Below are positions 23,835 through 32,460 of a stretch of 44,943 bases of DNA, in pieces (the first letter of the stretch is position 1; every line of letters begins with the position of its first letter). A program made the translations under genes and the position numbers. Source of the stretch: Nitrospirota bacterium (GTDB lineage: Bacteria; Nitrospirota; Thermodesulfovibrionia; Thermodesulfovibrionales; Dissulfurispiraceae); contig JADFXU010000021.1 of NCBI GenBank assembly GCA_015233365.1, forward strand, positions 1 through 44,943, in the 5' to 3' direction. A model generated the notes under the pieces. That model was given only the letters and a program-made list of their open reading frames with translations. It was not told the DNA's origin and searched no databases.

Positions 23835-24897
23835 TGAGAATCGCCTTTTCGAATAAATAGTTCAGAAATGCCTTCCTCGTTTTTCCCCAGGAAAAATTGC
23901 GTGCCCATTGAAGGGCTTGAAGACACATAAGGTTATACCTCACAGGATCGCCCCATATCTCCAGAATTCTTGAAGACATCTTGTGATAATCCGTTACCCT
24001 TACGCCGGTCTCTCCGTCGCGTATGCTGTCTTTCAGCCCCGCTACATTGTAACCTATTACAGGAGTACCCATCGCATTTGCCTGAATGACAACCTGTCCC
24101 CAGCCTTCTCTTATAGAAGGCACAAGCAAAAAATGAGCTTTCCCAAGATGTTCATACTTTTGTGTGTCATGAAGATAGCCCCTGAAATACAGGCCTTCTA
24201 CCGCTCCATACCTGTCTTTAAGAGAGTTGTAAAGGGGACCATCACCAACCAGCCACAACCTCGCATCACTAAACATTTCCTTAATAAAAATAAAAGCCTT
24301 TATCGCATCTTCGGGATTCTTCGTTTTTTTAAATCTTCCAAGGTATATTAACGTTAATGTTTTCTCTTTTTCCGGAACTTCATCCAACGGCAAAATATCA
24401 AGTCCATTATGAATAATTGTGATGTCTTTAAATCCGAGTTTTTTTAAATCTTCTGCCGTTGAGTCTGAAACTGTAATGGCAGGCCTGTTTTTATACAGGG
24501 CCAGCAAAATCTTTTCAAAAAATTTAAACGGATAACCCTTCAAGCCAAGCTCGGCAGTCCAGAAATTATCATAGAGTTGGTGAATTAAAAGCATAGAGTT
24601 GTTCATAAAAAAGGTAAAGAACCCGATACCGTTAAATTCATCTATAATAAACCAGCCTTTCTTTTTCAGAGCATATAAAAACCCATAAAAATGGGCTGTC
24701 AATTCATTGCCTTTTCTGATAAATTTTATGCCGTCGATTTCCTCTTCATCTGCCAAATTGCCGCTGTTCGAGGAAAACCATTCCACCCGGACATCTTTCT
24801 CTGTTAAGGCCCTGGCAAGTTCATACGTGTAGATTTCTGCGCCCCCTTTTTGGGGATGTTTTATACATCGCCGGTTTAGTATTAAAACGTTGTTCAT
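23803..24897 (-). CDS. GT4-family glycosyltransferase
   Basis: A 364-residue GT-B transferase. I start at the second ATG (24895-24897) because AGGGA then sits 7 nt upstream; the first ATG at 24903 is too close to it. Features are the acceptor loop KHPQKGGAEIYTYELARAL, LIYLGRFKKTKNPEDAIKA and the PSIREGWGQVVIQANAMGTPVIGYNVAG block. It overlaps the polyprenyl-phosphate sugar synthase gene by 32 bp, so the two are co-translated. Confidence 0.88.
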   Translation of the reverse strand: MNNVLILNRRCIKHPQKGGAEIYTYELARALTEKDVRVEWFSSNSGNLADEEEIDGIKFIRKGNELTAHFYGFLYALKKKGWFIIDEFNGIGFFTFFMNNSMLLIHQLYDNFWTAELGLKGYPFKFFEKILLALYKNRPAITVSDSTAEDLKKLGFKDITIIHNGLDILPLDEVPEKEKTLTLIYLGRFKKTKNPEDAIKAFIFIKEMFSDARLWLVGDGPLYNSLKDRYGAVEGLYFRGYLHDTQKYEHLGKAHFLLVPSIREGWGQVVIQANAMGTPVIGYNVAGLKDSIRDGETGVRVTDYHKMSSRILEIWGDPVRYNLMCLQALQWARNFSWGKTRKAFLNYLFEKAILNENAHSNTDL

Positions 24898-24918
24898 GGG
24901 CATATCCCTGTAATTTAA

Positions 24919-25542
24919 CTATGCCAAATACAAGCCAGTCAACCAAACAATAAAGGAAAGGCAAAAAACGAATACATAAACCGTCTTTCTGTTCAGTATC
25001 CACAGAACGATAAACCCTATATAAGTCCAGAAGGCGGCAACCGCAACCACCGACCAGAAAACTGACGGAGAAAAATCCCTGCTCATTATTCCCATCTGCT
25101 GATCATACCCCTCCTTAATATTTCCGACCAGGCCGTCCTTTACCAGGCTCCGGGCCTTGATCGCCGCAATCCTGCTGTTCAAATACGGGATTTGCGAAGC
25201 GCCGGGAACTATAAAATGGCGAGTCAGATACCGGGATGTCCTTATGGTCTCGTAACATAACAGGGCGAGTTCATATTCTTTATCATTTTCAAATTTTGAG
25301 CCGAGGGCGAGCAAGTTTGTTTCAGCCTTATTCTCAAGAGGGCTGAACGGGACATGGGCATTAAGCACGCGGTCGAAATACATAATCGCATTATTGTAAT
25401 TGCCTTTTTTTAAATCGTCCACTCCGCTCGAATAGCTCTGCCACTGGTCCAAAGAAAGACGCAGGAGAAGTATACCGGCCATGCAAACAGCTATTATGAC
25501 AGTATCCCTTATTACTTTCCGCGCATGTATAGTATCGGCCAT
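24919..25542 (-). CDS. Membrane protein with TPR-like soluble region, function unknown
   Basis: A 207-residue protein. One membrane helix near residues 10-28 (IRDTVIIAVCMAGILLLRL) is followed by a helical region with TPR-like pattern (GVDDLKKGNYNNAIMYFDRVLNAH, NDKEYELALLCYETI) and two C-terminal helices (VFWSVVAVAAFWTYIGFIVLWIL, VYVFVFCLSFIVWLTGLYLA). It overlaps the end of the DUF2723 gene by 31 bp, which suggests a partner role, perhaps as scaffold for the transferase. I recognise no named family. Confidence 0.65.
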   Translation of the reverse strand: MADTIHARKVIRDTVIIAVCMAGILLLRLSLDQWQSYSSGVDDLKKGNYNNAIMYFDRVLNAHVPFSPLENKAETNLLALGSKFENDKEYELALLCYETIRTSRYLTRHFIVPGASQIPYLNSRIAAIKARSLVKDGLVGNIKEGYDQQMGIMSRDFSPSVFWSVVAVAAFWTYIGFIVLWILNRKTVYVFVFCLSFIVWLTGLYLA

Positions 25543-27449
25543 TTATTGAACCTCAGAATATGGGTTGAAAGTTCCAGATACGGTCTGTTTTTTTCCGTAA
25601 CATCCACGGTATAGAGTGGTTGGGCGTATCCGCTCCTCATGTCCCGCACCTGTACCTTAACTTTTTCTCCTGTTCTATGATAAGACTCATCGGAATAGAG
25701 CCTGGCCGTATTTGTCAGGTGAATTGCATAGCCGGAGCAGATCTGCCTCGAAAAGAGATCATCCGTGAGGTGAGAGAGGCAAACGGAGGAATTAATCACC
25801 TTATCAGCCGCAAGCTGCGTCTGGCTCAAAAAAGAATTGACTTCATTGCCCCGGTAGTTTTTGTCTTTAATGAAAATGTCCTGAGGAAGGTATAAATAAT
25901 CCACTGAAAGAGTTTTGCTGTACAGGAATTGCTTATATGCTCCGGTCTCTTTTATGGGGTCAGTGCCATAATATCTGTACTTTAGTATCGCAGGCACCAT
26001 TTCATTAAAATTTTGAGAATAAAACATGGGGAAGACAGTACCATACACTTTCTTGTTGCAGCCCTGAAACATCAAGTTTATTTTTTTCTGATCGCCTGAT
26101 GCTATCTGGCAAATATCTTCCCGGTATCTACCGACAAGCTTCAGGTACCATCCCTGGTATGAAGCATTATCTCCAAATGTCATTATGACACTATCGAAAG
26201 GTAATCCCGAATAGGTATCTTTTGCAAACTGATAGGGAACAAAATCTGTCCTGTAGTTGCTGTCTGTTGCTCTCGAAACCACGAAAATCAGGGGGAACAG
26301 GGCAAGGATCGCAGGGAGCACCTTTGAAAGAAGCTTTAGTTCCCTTGCCTTCAGCATCTTTTCGCACTGGTAAAATCCGGCTCCAAGCATAACCGAAAAA
26401 AAAGAGAGGGCCGGAATGAAATACTGGTTGGCGACAATATAATAATCTGTCTCAGACGTTTTTTCTGAAACAAGACTCATTTTTGCCAGCAGCGGCCCAT
26501 ACAGCATCAAACTAAGAATGACAAAGACAAACAGTTTCGGGTTATTCCCGATTAAATAAACAGAGCCTGCAAGAAATAAGAGATAAGAGAAGTAACTGAA
26601 ATTCGATGACAATATTGAAAGGAAATTTATGAGAGCGTACCAGTAGGCCGTGAAACTGTGAAAGAAAAGGGTTGTTGAAGCTATTGTGCCGCTGCTGCCG
26701 TAACCGGAGCGGGTAAGGACATTGTTGAAATCAACAAAATCGTCGATATACACAGCATTGAAAAAATGACCCGAACTTCCTCTGACCATAAGATAACTAT
26801 TAACAAGGAATCCGGCTAGAAATAATGCAATTCCGGTAAAGATCGTGCTTAATCCGGGAGAAAACTTTTTTGTGAAAAACCATGCTGCTGCCACAGGGCC
26901 GAAAATAATTATACCTGTATGATGATTAGCAGTGATAAGACCGGCAATGAACATCGTAAAATATAAAAGCCGGGTGTCTTCCTGTTTATTGCTGCCTGTG
27001 CGCTCGACACTCGACGCCCGGCTCTCTGCGCTGCTAAGGCGGATTGCCCATAACGAAAAGAGCAGCAGTATCAGGAAAAGATTTAATGTATAGAATTTTG
27101 CGACTACCGATTGGGTAAAGTAAGAATAAGAAACAAGAAGAGTAGTTACGGCAAACAATGAGGCAGTGCTGCTTGTTGTTAACTTCAGTACAAGCCAAAA
27201 AATGAGTGTTAATGAGAGAGAGCTGAACAACGCGGAAATTATAGCAGCTCTGAAAGCGATATTGCCGAAAGGCAGGAAAGCAAAGGTTTTGCCTATAATT
27301 AAATATAAGGGATAACCTGATGGGTGCGCCGTCCCGAGGAACCAGGCCGCGGTAGCCAGCTCACCGCCGTCTCCTGTGTTTATATTCGGCGTAAGAAAAA
27401 AGATGAAGACAGCAAAAGAAGATAGAAAGATTAGATAGTAGCGTCTCAT
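25512..27449 (-). CDS. DUF2723-family membrane glycosyltransferase (TMEM260-like O-mannosyltransferase family)
   Basis: A 645-residue polytopic protein from ATG 27449 (MRRYYLIFLSS); no good ribosome site is seen. After the first helix comes NTGDGGELATAAWFLGTAHPSGYPLY, the hallmark of DUF2723, with Asp27 and Glu30 at the place of the catalytic acidic residues of GT-C enzymes. About ten helices and a C-terminal periplasmic domain of some 200 residues follow. The human DUF2723 protein TMEM260 is a protein O-mannosyltransferase. With a DPM1-like synthase in the operon and pilA directly upstream, a protein-glycosylating role is plausible but unproven. Confidence 0.78.
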   Translation of the reverse strand: MRRYYLIFLSSFAVFIFFLTPNINTGDGGELATAAWFLGTAHPSGYPLYLIIGKTFAFLPFGNIAFRAAIISALFSSLSLTLIFWLVLKLTTSSTASLFAVTTLLVSYSYFTQSVVAKFYTLNLFLILLLFSLWAIRLSSAESRASSVERTGSNKQEDTRLLYFTMFIAGLITANHHTGIIIFGPVAAAWFFTKKFSPGLSTIFTGIALFLAGFLVNSYLMVRGSSGHFFNAVYIDDFVDFNNVLTRSGYGSSGTIASTTLFFHSFTAYWYALINFLSILSSNFSYFSYLLFLAGSVYLIGNNPKLFVFVILSLMLYGPLLAKMSLVSEKTSETDYYIVANQYFIPALSFFSVMLGAGFYQCEKMLKARELKLLSKVLPAILALFPLIFVVSRATDSNYRTDFVPYQFAKDTYSGLPFDSVIMTFGDNASYQGWYLKLVGRYREDICQIASGDQKKINLMFQGCNKKVYGTVFPMFYSQNFNEMVPAILKYRYYGTDPIKETGAYKQFLYSKTLSVDYLYLPQDIFIKDKNYRGNEVNSFLSQTQLAADKVINSSVCLSHLTDDLFSRQICSGYAIHLTNTARLYSDESYHRTGEKVKVQVRDMRSGYAQPLYTVDVTEKNRPYLELSTHILRFNKWPILYMRGK

Positions 27450-27470
27450 ATATTCGTGTTTATTAAATAG

Positions 27471-27495
27471 CAAAGGGCGGCATTGCCGCCCTTTG
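27471..27495 (-). terminator. Hairpin downstream of pilA
   Basis: CAAAGGGCGGC and GCCGCCCTTTG form a perfect 11-bp stem with an ATT loop, 27 bp after the pilA stop. The U tract on the minus strand is weak (TTTGCTATTT), so termination may be partial. It probably ends most pilA mRNA and lets some transcripts continue into the glycan operon, or it stabilises the 3' end. Confidence 0.65.
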
Positions 27496-27522
27496 TCCTG
27501 CATTGGTATAGCAAACTGAATT

Positions 27523-27930
27523 TTAATAAAAACCTGAGTTCCCGCTGTTGTCCATCGAGAAATTTTGCGAGTTGGTCCCGCCACTCGGATTGTTAACAGT
27601 TATTACATATGTGTTAGTAGGCGGTGCTACTGCAGTGACGCTGACTATATTGCCCTTGCTTGCCCTTGCAGGCTGGCTGCCGACTGAAAATGCAGCTCCA
27701 GCACCCGACGCAGAGACGCTCGTATAACTTTGAGTATCTCCGAAGTTTGCCTCTTCCATCGTTGCAATGCTCTTCGCATCGGACATCATGCCTGCCCGTA
27801 CAGCCCTCTCCTGGTACTGCGCGAATTGCGGTATTGCTATTGCTGCGAGAATAGCGATAATAGCGATAACGATTAGCAATTCGACCAGGGTAAAGCCCCC
27901 TTCCCCCCCAGTTTTCATTTCCTTGATCAT
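27523..27930 (-). CDS. pilA: Type IV major pilin
   Basis: A 135-residue prepilin with a class III leader: 12 residues ending in Gly (MIKEMKTGGEGG), then mature FTLVELLIVIAIIAILAAIAIPQF with Glu5 of the mature chain. PilD would cut at G12-F13 and methylate Phe. The globular part is short and rich in Ser, Thr, Asn and Gly (SYTSVSASGAGAA, TAVAPPTNTY, GGTNSQNFSMDNSG) and lacks the Cys pair of many pilins, so it offers many O-glycosylation sites. AAGGAGG precedes the ATG. A sigma-54 promoter lies upstream. Confidence 0.95.
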   Translation of the reverse strand: MIKEMKTGGEGGFTLVELLIVIAIIAILAAIAIPQFAQYQERAVRAGMMSDAKSIATMEEANFGDTQSYTSVSASGAGAAFSVGSQPARASKGNIVSVTAVAPPTNTYVITVNNPSGGTNSQNFSMDNSGNSGFY

Positions 27931-28003
27931 ATAAAACCTCCTTGTCAGGCTGACCCGCCGACGGCGGATTTTATTGCGATGTTTTTCTTATACTACAATA
28001 AAA

Positions 28004-28019
28004 GCATATCTTGTGCCAA
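28004..28019 (-). promoter_or_regulatory. Sigma-54 (RpoN) promoter of pilA
   Basis: On the minus strand TTGGCACAAGATATGC has GG (28017-28016) and GC (28005-28004) exactly 10 bp apart, matching the TGGCAC-N5-TTGC consensus except at one position in the -12 block. Transcription would start near 27992, about 60 nt before pilA. The neighbouring PilR has an intact sigma-54 interaction loop, which supports the call. Confidence 0.75.
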
Positions 28020-28090
28020 AATTGGCTATATTGTTGAGGTTCTGTTTTAAAGCATTTTTTATTGATTGCCGGTTTAGCGGCAGGGCCATA

Positions 28091-28130
28091 GTGACAAAAA
28101 AAGTCACTTTTTGTTGACAAAAAATGTCAC
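28091..28130. promoter_or_regulatory. Paired palindromes, probable PilR enhancer sites
   Basis: Two inverted repeats lie side by side: GTGAC-N7-GTCAC (28091-28107) and TGACA-N5-TGTCA (28115-28129), centres 23 bp apart. They lie about 100-140 bp upstream of the predicted pilA start, the usual distance for NtrC-family activators. The second overlaps the -35 box of the pilS promoter. The assignment to PilR is inferred from context. Confidence 0.55.
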
Positions 28131-28142
28131 CGAACATAAACT
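28114..28142 (+). promoter_or_regulatory. Sigma-70 promoter of pilSR
   Basis: TTGACA (28114-28119), a 17-bp spacer and TAAACT (28137-28142). The pilS ATG follows 8 nt later, so the transcript would begin 1-2 nt before the start codon; no Shine-Dalgarno is visible. The -35 box is part of a palindrome that may bind PilR, suggesting that pilSR is controlled by its own product. Confidence 0.55.
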
Positions 28143-28150
28143 ATTACTAA

Positions 28151-29305
28151 ATGTACGCCGCGTCTTTTTTCAATCATTACCGCATTGGACGTTTCATTTT
28201 TGCCCTCGCGTTGCTCATCGCTTTTCAGATAGCAGGTCTGCCCTATGCTGTACCCAGCCTCAGGAATATCCTTATCATCTATATTTCTATAGTACTACTG
28301 CGGCTTTTTGTAACTACAAAGAAAATAAACTATTTCGACTTTTTGCTTGATATCGTCTTTATATCCGCAATGGTATACATAAGTTTTGGTATTTATTCGT
28401 TTTTGACCCTTATTTACCTGTTCCCTATCTTTTTTTCTTCATTCCTGATCAAAACAAAGAAAATTTTCGTTTTCCCGGCAATTGCAGCAATCCTTTACAG
28501 TGCAGTGTACTACAGCTATGGCATCATGTTCGAGAGGGAGAGCTTTCTTAATATTTCACTGCATCTCTTTGCTTTTTCCCTTATAGCCCTTGCCGGTGAT
28601 AACCTGAAAACGAGAATGGAGCAGCAGGAGAGCTATATCAAGCGTCTTGAAGAAGAAAAGATAAAGACTCAGGGACTTGAGCGGCTTTACAGGGTCAGCG
28701 CGGATCTTGCGCATGAATTAAGGAATCCGCTGGCTTCGATATCAGCGGCTGTGCAATTCCTGAACGAGGGAAAGACCGACAGGCAGTTCATCGATATGCT
28801 CATGACAGAGACAAAACGCCTCACCAGTCTTGTCAATGACTTCCTGTTGTTCGCAAGACCTGCGAATGCTCCAAGAGAGGATGTCGATCTATCCGAGATG
28901 CTGGCCGAGATGCTGGCTGCGCTGGTTAACGATCAGGGGAGCGACAAGACAATAACCTTCACAAACGCGGGCAATGCTGTAATCAGGGCCAACAGGACTT
29001 TTATGGAGTTGGCTGTCAACAATATTATCAGGAATGCGGTAGAGGCGGCGCAGACAGCCGTAACGGTGAGACTCTGGAAGACGCTGAGCGAGATCGGAAT
29101 TGAAGTTGAAGATGACGGAGCCGGTATGAACGAAGACACCAGGGACAAGATCTTCGAGCCTTTTTTTACCACCAAGCCGAACGGAACAGGGTTGGGGCTC
29201 GCAATCGCCTTCAGAATAATAACAAGCTTCGGCGGAACTCTTAATGCCGGTACCTCTCCGCTTGGCGGGGCAAAATTTTCGATTATATTCCCGATAAAAA
29301 CATAG
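28151..29305 (+). CDS. pilS: PilS-type sensor histidine kinase
   Basis: A 384-residue membrane kinase. About six hydrophobic segments fill residues 12-150 with almost no periplasmic loops, as in PilS, which senses pilin inside the membrane. A coiled-coil linker (ESYIKRLEEEKIKTQGLERLYR) leads to the HisKA domain with His188 in DLAHELRNPLASIS. The ATPase domain has NNIIRNAVEAAQ (N box), VEDDGAGM (G1) and GTGLGLAI (G2). No PAS domain lies between membrane and kinase parts, unlike Pseudomonas PilS. It is coded just before its regulator and divergently from pilA. Confidence 0.88.
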   Translation: MYAASFFNHYRIGRFIFALALLIAFQIAGLPYAVPSLRNILIIYISIVLLRLFVTTKKINYFDFLLDIVFISAMVYISFGIYSFLTLIYLFPIFFSSFLIKTKKIFVFPAIAAILYSAVYYSYGIMFERESFLNISLHLFAFSLIALAGDNLKTRMEQQESYIKRLEEEKIKTQGLERLYRVSADLAHELRNPLASISAAVQFLNEGKTDRQFIDMLMTETKRLTSLVNDFLLFARPANAPREDVDLSEMLAEMLAALVNDQGSDKTITFTNAGNAVIRANRTFMELAVNNIIRNAVEAAQTAVTVRLWKTLSEIGIEVEDDGAGMNEDTRDKIFEPFFTTKPNGTGLGLAIAFRIITSFGGTLNAGTSPLGGAKFSIIFPIKT

Positions 29306-29315
29306 GTGATTTTAT

Positions 29316-30659
29316 ATGCATTCACTTGTAGTCGACGATGAAGAAAATATCAGGAAATCGTTAAATTTCCTTCTGGCTGAAACGGGATTTGAAACACATC
29401 AGGCGTCTTGTCTGGGTAAAGCAGAGCAGCTGATCGCACAGCAATATTTTGATCTCGCCATCCTTGATCTCAGGCTTTCGGACGGCTCGGGCATAGACTT
29501 GCTCAAGACGCTGAAGGCACTCAGCCCTGATACCGTTGTCCTTATAATAACGGCTTTCTCATCAACGGAAACAGCCGTAACCGCCATGAAGCTCGGGGCA
29601 TATGATTATGTCACAAAACCTTTCAATATTGATGAAATACGGATCATTTTAAAAAATATAAAAGAAAAAATATTCTTGCAAAAAAAGGTCAAAGAGCTTC
29701 AACAATACGCTGATGCCTACCAGAGCATTGTGGGCAAATCCGAAGCGATGCAAAGGGTTTTTGTCCTGATCGACAAGATAGCGCCCTTCGATACCAACGT
29801 CCTTATCCTTGGAGCAAGCGGCACAGGCAAAGAGCTTGTTGCAAAGGCGATCCATGACAAGAGCCTGAGAAAAGATAAACCATATATAGCCATTAACTGC
29901 GCGAGCCTGCCTGCCGAACTCCTTGAAAGTGAACTGTTCGGGCACACAAAGGGATCATTCACCGGCGCATATGCCACAAAAAGAGGGTTGATTGACGAGG
30001 CTGACGGCGGCACCATCTTCCTGGATGAAATAGGGGAGATGCCGTTGCCTTTGCAGGCCAAACTGCTTCGATTTCTCGAAGACAAAAAAATACGGCCCCT
30101 CGGCAGCAACGTGGAAACGGAAGTCAACGTGCGGGTAATAGCCGCGACCAATAAGGGCCTGAATGAACTTGCTGAGGAAGACAAGTTCAGAGGCGACCTC
30201 TATTACCGGCTCTCCACTTTTGAGATACGGCTGCCCACCCTTAAAGAAAGGAGGGAGGACATCCCTCTGCTCATTGATCACTTTACAAAGCTGTTGTCCA
30301 GGAAATTCCAGAAGAGCATTGTAAAGATAGATCCCGCTTTCGTGGAATACGTGCTGCAGCAGGAACTGAGAGGCAACGTCAGGGAACTGAAAAATATGAT
30401 CGAGAGAGAAATAATCCTCTCGGAAGACGGGTATCTGAAATGCACGGCCTGCAGTGATCCCCTGAACCGGGCCGCTTCAGGGACAGATTTGCCTGACGGA
30501 GGAATAAATCTGGATGAATATATGGGTGAACTTGAAAGGAACTTTCTTGAAAGGGCGCTTGAGAAGTCGGGCAAAGTAAAGACAAAGGCTGCAGAACTGC
30601 TCGGCCTCTCTTTCAGAGAATTCCGCTACCGGCTGGCGAAATATAAGGCAAAAGGCTAA
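29316..30659 (+). CDS. pilR: PilR-type sigma-54-dependent response regulator
   Basis: A 447-residue NtrC-family activator. Receiver domain 1-115 with phospho-acceptor Asp51 and the DD pair near residue 7; AAA+ domain with Walker A GASGTGKE (166-173), the sigma-54 contact loop GSFTGA (213-218, Ser in place of the usual Ala) and Walker B GTIFLDE; and a C-terminal Fis-type helix-turn-helix (TKAAELLGLSFREFRYRLAKY). It should activate pilA from the sigma-54 promoter nearby. A ribosome site AGGTG precedes the ATG 10 bp after pilS. Confidence 0.93.
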   Translation: MHSLVVDDEENIRKSLNFLLAETGFETHQASCLGKAEQLIAQQYFDLAILDLRLSDGSGIDLLKTLKALSPDTVVLIITAFSSTETAVTAMKLGAYDYVTKPFNIDEIRIILKNIKEKIFLQKKVKELQQYADAYQSIVGKSEAMQRVFVLIDKIAPFDTNVLILGASGTGKELVAKAIHDKSLRKDKPYIAINCASLPAELLESELFGHTKGSFTGAYATKRGLIDEADGGTIFLDEIGEMPLPLQAKLLRFLEDKKIRPLGSNVETEVNVRVIAATNKGLNELAEEDKFRGDLYYRLSTFEIRLPTLKERREDIPLLIDHFTKLLSRKFQKSIVKIDPAFVEYVLQQELRGNVRELKNMIEREIILSEDGYLKCTACSDPLNRAASGTDLPDGGINLDEYMGELERNFLERALEKSGKVKTKAAELLGLSFREFRYRLAKYKAKG

Positions 30660-30713
30660 GGGCAAAAATGTTAAAAAAAACATGGCAAGCTGTTTGATAT
30701 TGGACCTTTTGCC
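30647..30713. terminator. Inverted repeat between convergent pilR and pilC
   Basis: GGCAAAAGG (30647-30655) and CCTTTTGCC (30705-30713) are perfect 9-bp arms flanking a 49-bp A/T-rich loop that contains a run of eight A. It overlaps the last codons of pilR. The long loop makes it a poor intrinsic terminator, but it is the only structure that could end both transcripts. Confidence 0.3.
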
Positions 30714-30739
30714 TCTTTCCCTTGGCCTTTCGCCTTGTT

Positions 30740-31954
30740 TTATTTCCCGATGACATCGCCCATATGGAATATGGGCAAATATAGGGCAATAACTATATAG
30801 CCGATTGTTACGCCTAAAAACACCATCAGCATCGGCTCCAGAAGCGTGGTGAGGTTTGCCACGGCACTATCCACTTCATCGTCATAGAAATCGGCGATCT
30901 TGACGAGCATCTGGTCAAGGGCGCCGGTTGATTCACCGACATTTATCATCTGGCAAACCATAGGCGGGAACACAGGTGATTTGGAAAGTGGCTCGGCAAC
31001 CGTTTTACCGGAAGCCACCTCGGTCTTGACCCCCATGACGATTTGTTCCACGACCTTGTTTCCCGATGACTTGGCACATATCTCAAGACCGTCCAGTATC
31101 GGGACCCCGCTGTTCATGAGAGTACCAAGCGTCCTTGAAAATCTGGCAACAGCAACTTTTTTGATCAAATTGCCGATCACGGGCACGTTAAGGAGAAACT
31201 GGTCGGTTTTCATCCTGCCTCTCTCGGTTTTCCTGAATCGTTTAATTCCAAAAGCTGATGACACAACCCCCGCGAATATAACGACTCCGCCAATGCCGCT
31301 AAAGAAGTTGCTTAACCAGATAACGCTTCTGGTTGGTCCGGGCAGCGTTGCCCCCATGTCACCGAAAACTTTTGCGAATACAGGGATAACAAATATCATT
31401 ATGATGGCGATTACCAGGACGGCAACAGCTATGACAATCATCGGATATATCATTGCCCCTTTCACCTTTTTTTTCAGCTTCATGGCCTTTTCGATATAGC
31501 CGGCGAGCCTCATCAGAACTTCGTCAAGAACTCCTCCTGCTTCACCCGCCGCAACCAGATTGACATAGAGGTCGTCGAAAATATTTTTGTGCTTTTTCAA
31601 TGCATCGGCAAGATTTGAACCGGTTTCAACATTACTTTTAATCTGGACTATTATCTCGCCCAGCGATTTGTTCTCGCTCTGTTTAGAGAGTATATCGAGT
31701 CCCTGGACAATAGGAATGCCGGCGTTGAACATAGTGGCAAACTGCCTTGTGAAAACGACAAGATCCTTATCCGTTACCCTCTTTTTCCGGGGTGCGAAAA
31801 GTTTCAGGCCGGCTTTTTTCTCGAGAATGGAAGTCGGGGTAATTCCCTGTTTTCTGAGGGTCGAGACGAGTTCATCCCTGCTGCCTGCGGCGGTTTCGCC
31901 GTTTCTTAAGGCGCCTGAGGACGTTCTTCCCGCCCACGTAAACGTTTTTGCCAT
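30740..31954 (-). CDS. pilC: Type IV pilus inner-membrane platform protein PilC
   Basis: A 404-residue member of the GspF/PilC family with two T2SSF domains, about residues 67-190 (FTRQFATMFNAGIPIVQGLDIL; GEAGGVLDEVLMRLAGYIEKA) and 270-395 (RFSRTLGTLMNSGVPILDGLEI; GESTGALDQMLVKIADFY). Three membrane helices are present (MIVIAVAVLVIAIIMIFVIP, GVVIFAGVV, PMLMVFLGVTIGYIVIALYLP). It forms the rotor between the PilB/PilT motors and the pilus base. No clear Shine-Dalgarno precedes the ATG; TGCTATCAA lies about 8 nt upstream. The motor genes are not in this window. Confidence 0.93.
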   Translation of the reverse strand: MAKTFTWAGRTSSGALRNGETAAGSRDELVSTLRKQGITPTSILEKKAGLKLFAPRKKRVTDKDLVVFTRQFATMFNAGIPIVQGLDILSKQSENKSLGEIIVQIKSNVETGSNLADALKKHKNIFDDLYVNLVAAGEAGGVLDEVLMRLAGYIEKAMKLKKKVKGAMIYPMIVIAVAVLVIAIIMIFVIPVFAKVFGDMGATLPGPTRSVIWLSNFFSGIGGVVIFAGVVSSAFGIKRFRKTERGRMKTDQFLLNVPVIGNLIKKVAVARFSRTLGTLMNSGVPILDGLEICAKSSGNKVVEQIVMGVKTEVASGKTVAEPLSKSPVFPPMVCQMINVGESTGALDQMLVKIADFYDDEVDSAVANLTTLLEPMLMVFLGVTIGYIVIALYLPIFHMGDVIGK

Positions 31955-32025
31955 TTCTAAATTGATAGCACCTGAATCGAGATTCCGGGAAAATTATGAA
32001 ACAAAACAGAAGCAAAGAGCAAGGT

Positions 32026-32427
32026 CTATTTCAAATTCTCTCTCATGCTTCTCTTCAGGCGCCAGCGCATTTTCACCTTTTCATACAAGGCATCCAGCTT
32101 CTTTTGTTGTTCGGCTGTAAGCCTCGTCTTCATTGTGGCAACACCGTCGTTTATTATTTCTTCCATTTCAGGATGGTACCGGGTGCGAAGCTGCTGCAAT
32201 TGAAACTGGGTTTCCTCCAGTATGTCCTGCACCTCTTCCTGCTGGTCCTTTGTCAGATTCAATTCAGCAGTAAGTTTTTTCATGATCACTTTTCTTACCG
32301 CCACAGGGCCCTGATGGAGGATACCGCGGAATGTGTGTTTAAAATAGAATTGAGTGCCGACGGAACCTATGACAATCCCAGACGCCAATACGGTTGCGAT
32401 AATCAGCCAGACTTTCCATTTTGTCAT
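32026..32427 (-). CDS. Spy/CpxP/CnrX-like periplasmic sensor or chaperone
   Basis: A 133-residue membrane-anchored periplasmic protein. I start at ATG 32427 (AAGGAG 5 nt upstream); a GTG two codons earlier lies inside the ribosome site. One N-terminal helix (VWLIIATVLASGIVIGSVG) is followed by a four-helix periplasmic part with two LTxxQ-type motifs: LNLTKDQQEEVQDIL and LTAEQQKKLDALYEKV. His residues in FKHTF, LHQG and RYHPEM could bind metal. The family includes Spy, CpxP, ZraP and the metal sensor CnrX. As third gene after a sigma factor and a small membrane protein it fits a CnrX-like sensor. Confidence 0.7.
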   Translation of the reverse strand: MTKWKVWLIIATVLASGIVIGSVGTQFYFKHTFRGILHQGPVAVRKVIMKKLTAELNLTKDQQEEVQDILEETQFQLQQLRTRYHPEMEEIINDGVATMKTRLTAEQQKKLDALYEKVKMRWRLKRSMRENLK

Positions 32428-32444
32428 ACTCACTCCTTGCTTTA

Positions 32445-32460
32445 GGGACTGCGCAGTCCC
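32445..32460. promoter_or_regulatory. 16-bp perfect palindrome between anti-sigma and Spy-like genes
   Basis: GGGACTGCGCAGTCCC lies just after the stop of the small membrane protein gene and 17 bp before the next start codon. As RNA it forms GGGACT/AGTCCC around GCGC, and could tune expression between the two genes; as DNA it could be an operator. No promoter is evident beside it. Confidence 0.45.

Noticed and set aside
24821..25003. 60-codon minus-strand ORF between the GT4 and TPR-like genes
   Set aside because: It overlaps both neighbours in another frame, without its own ribosome site or recognisable sequence.
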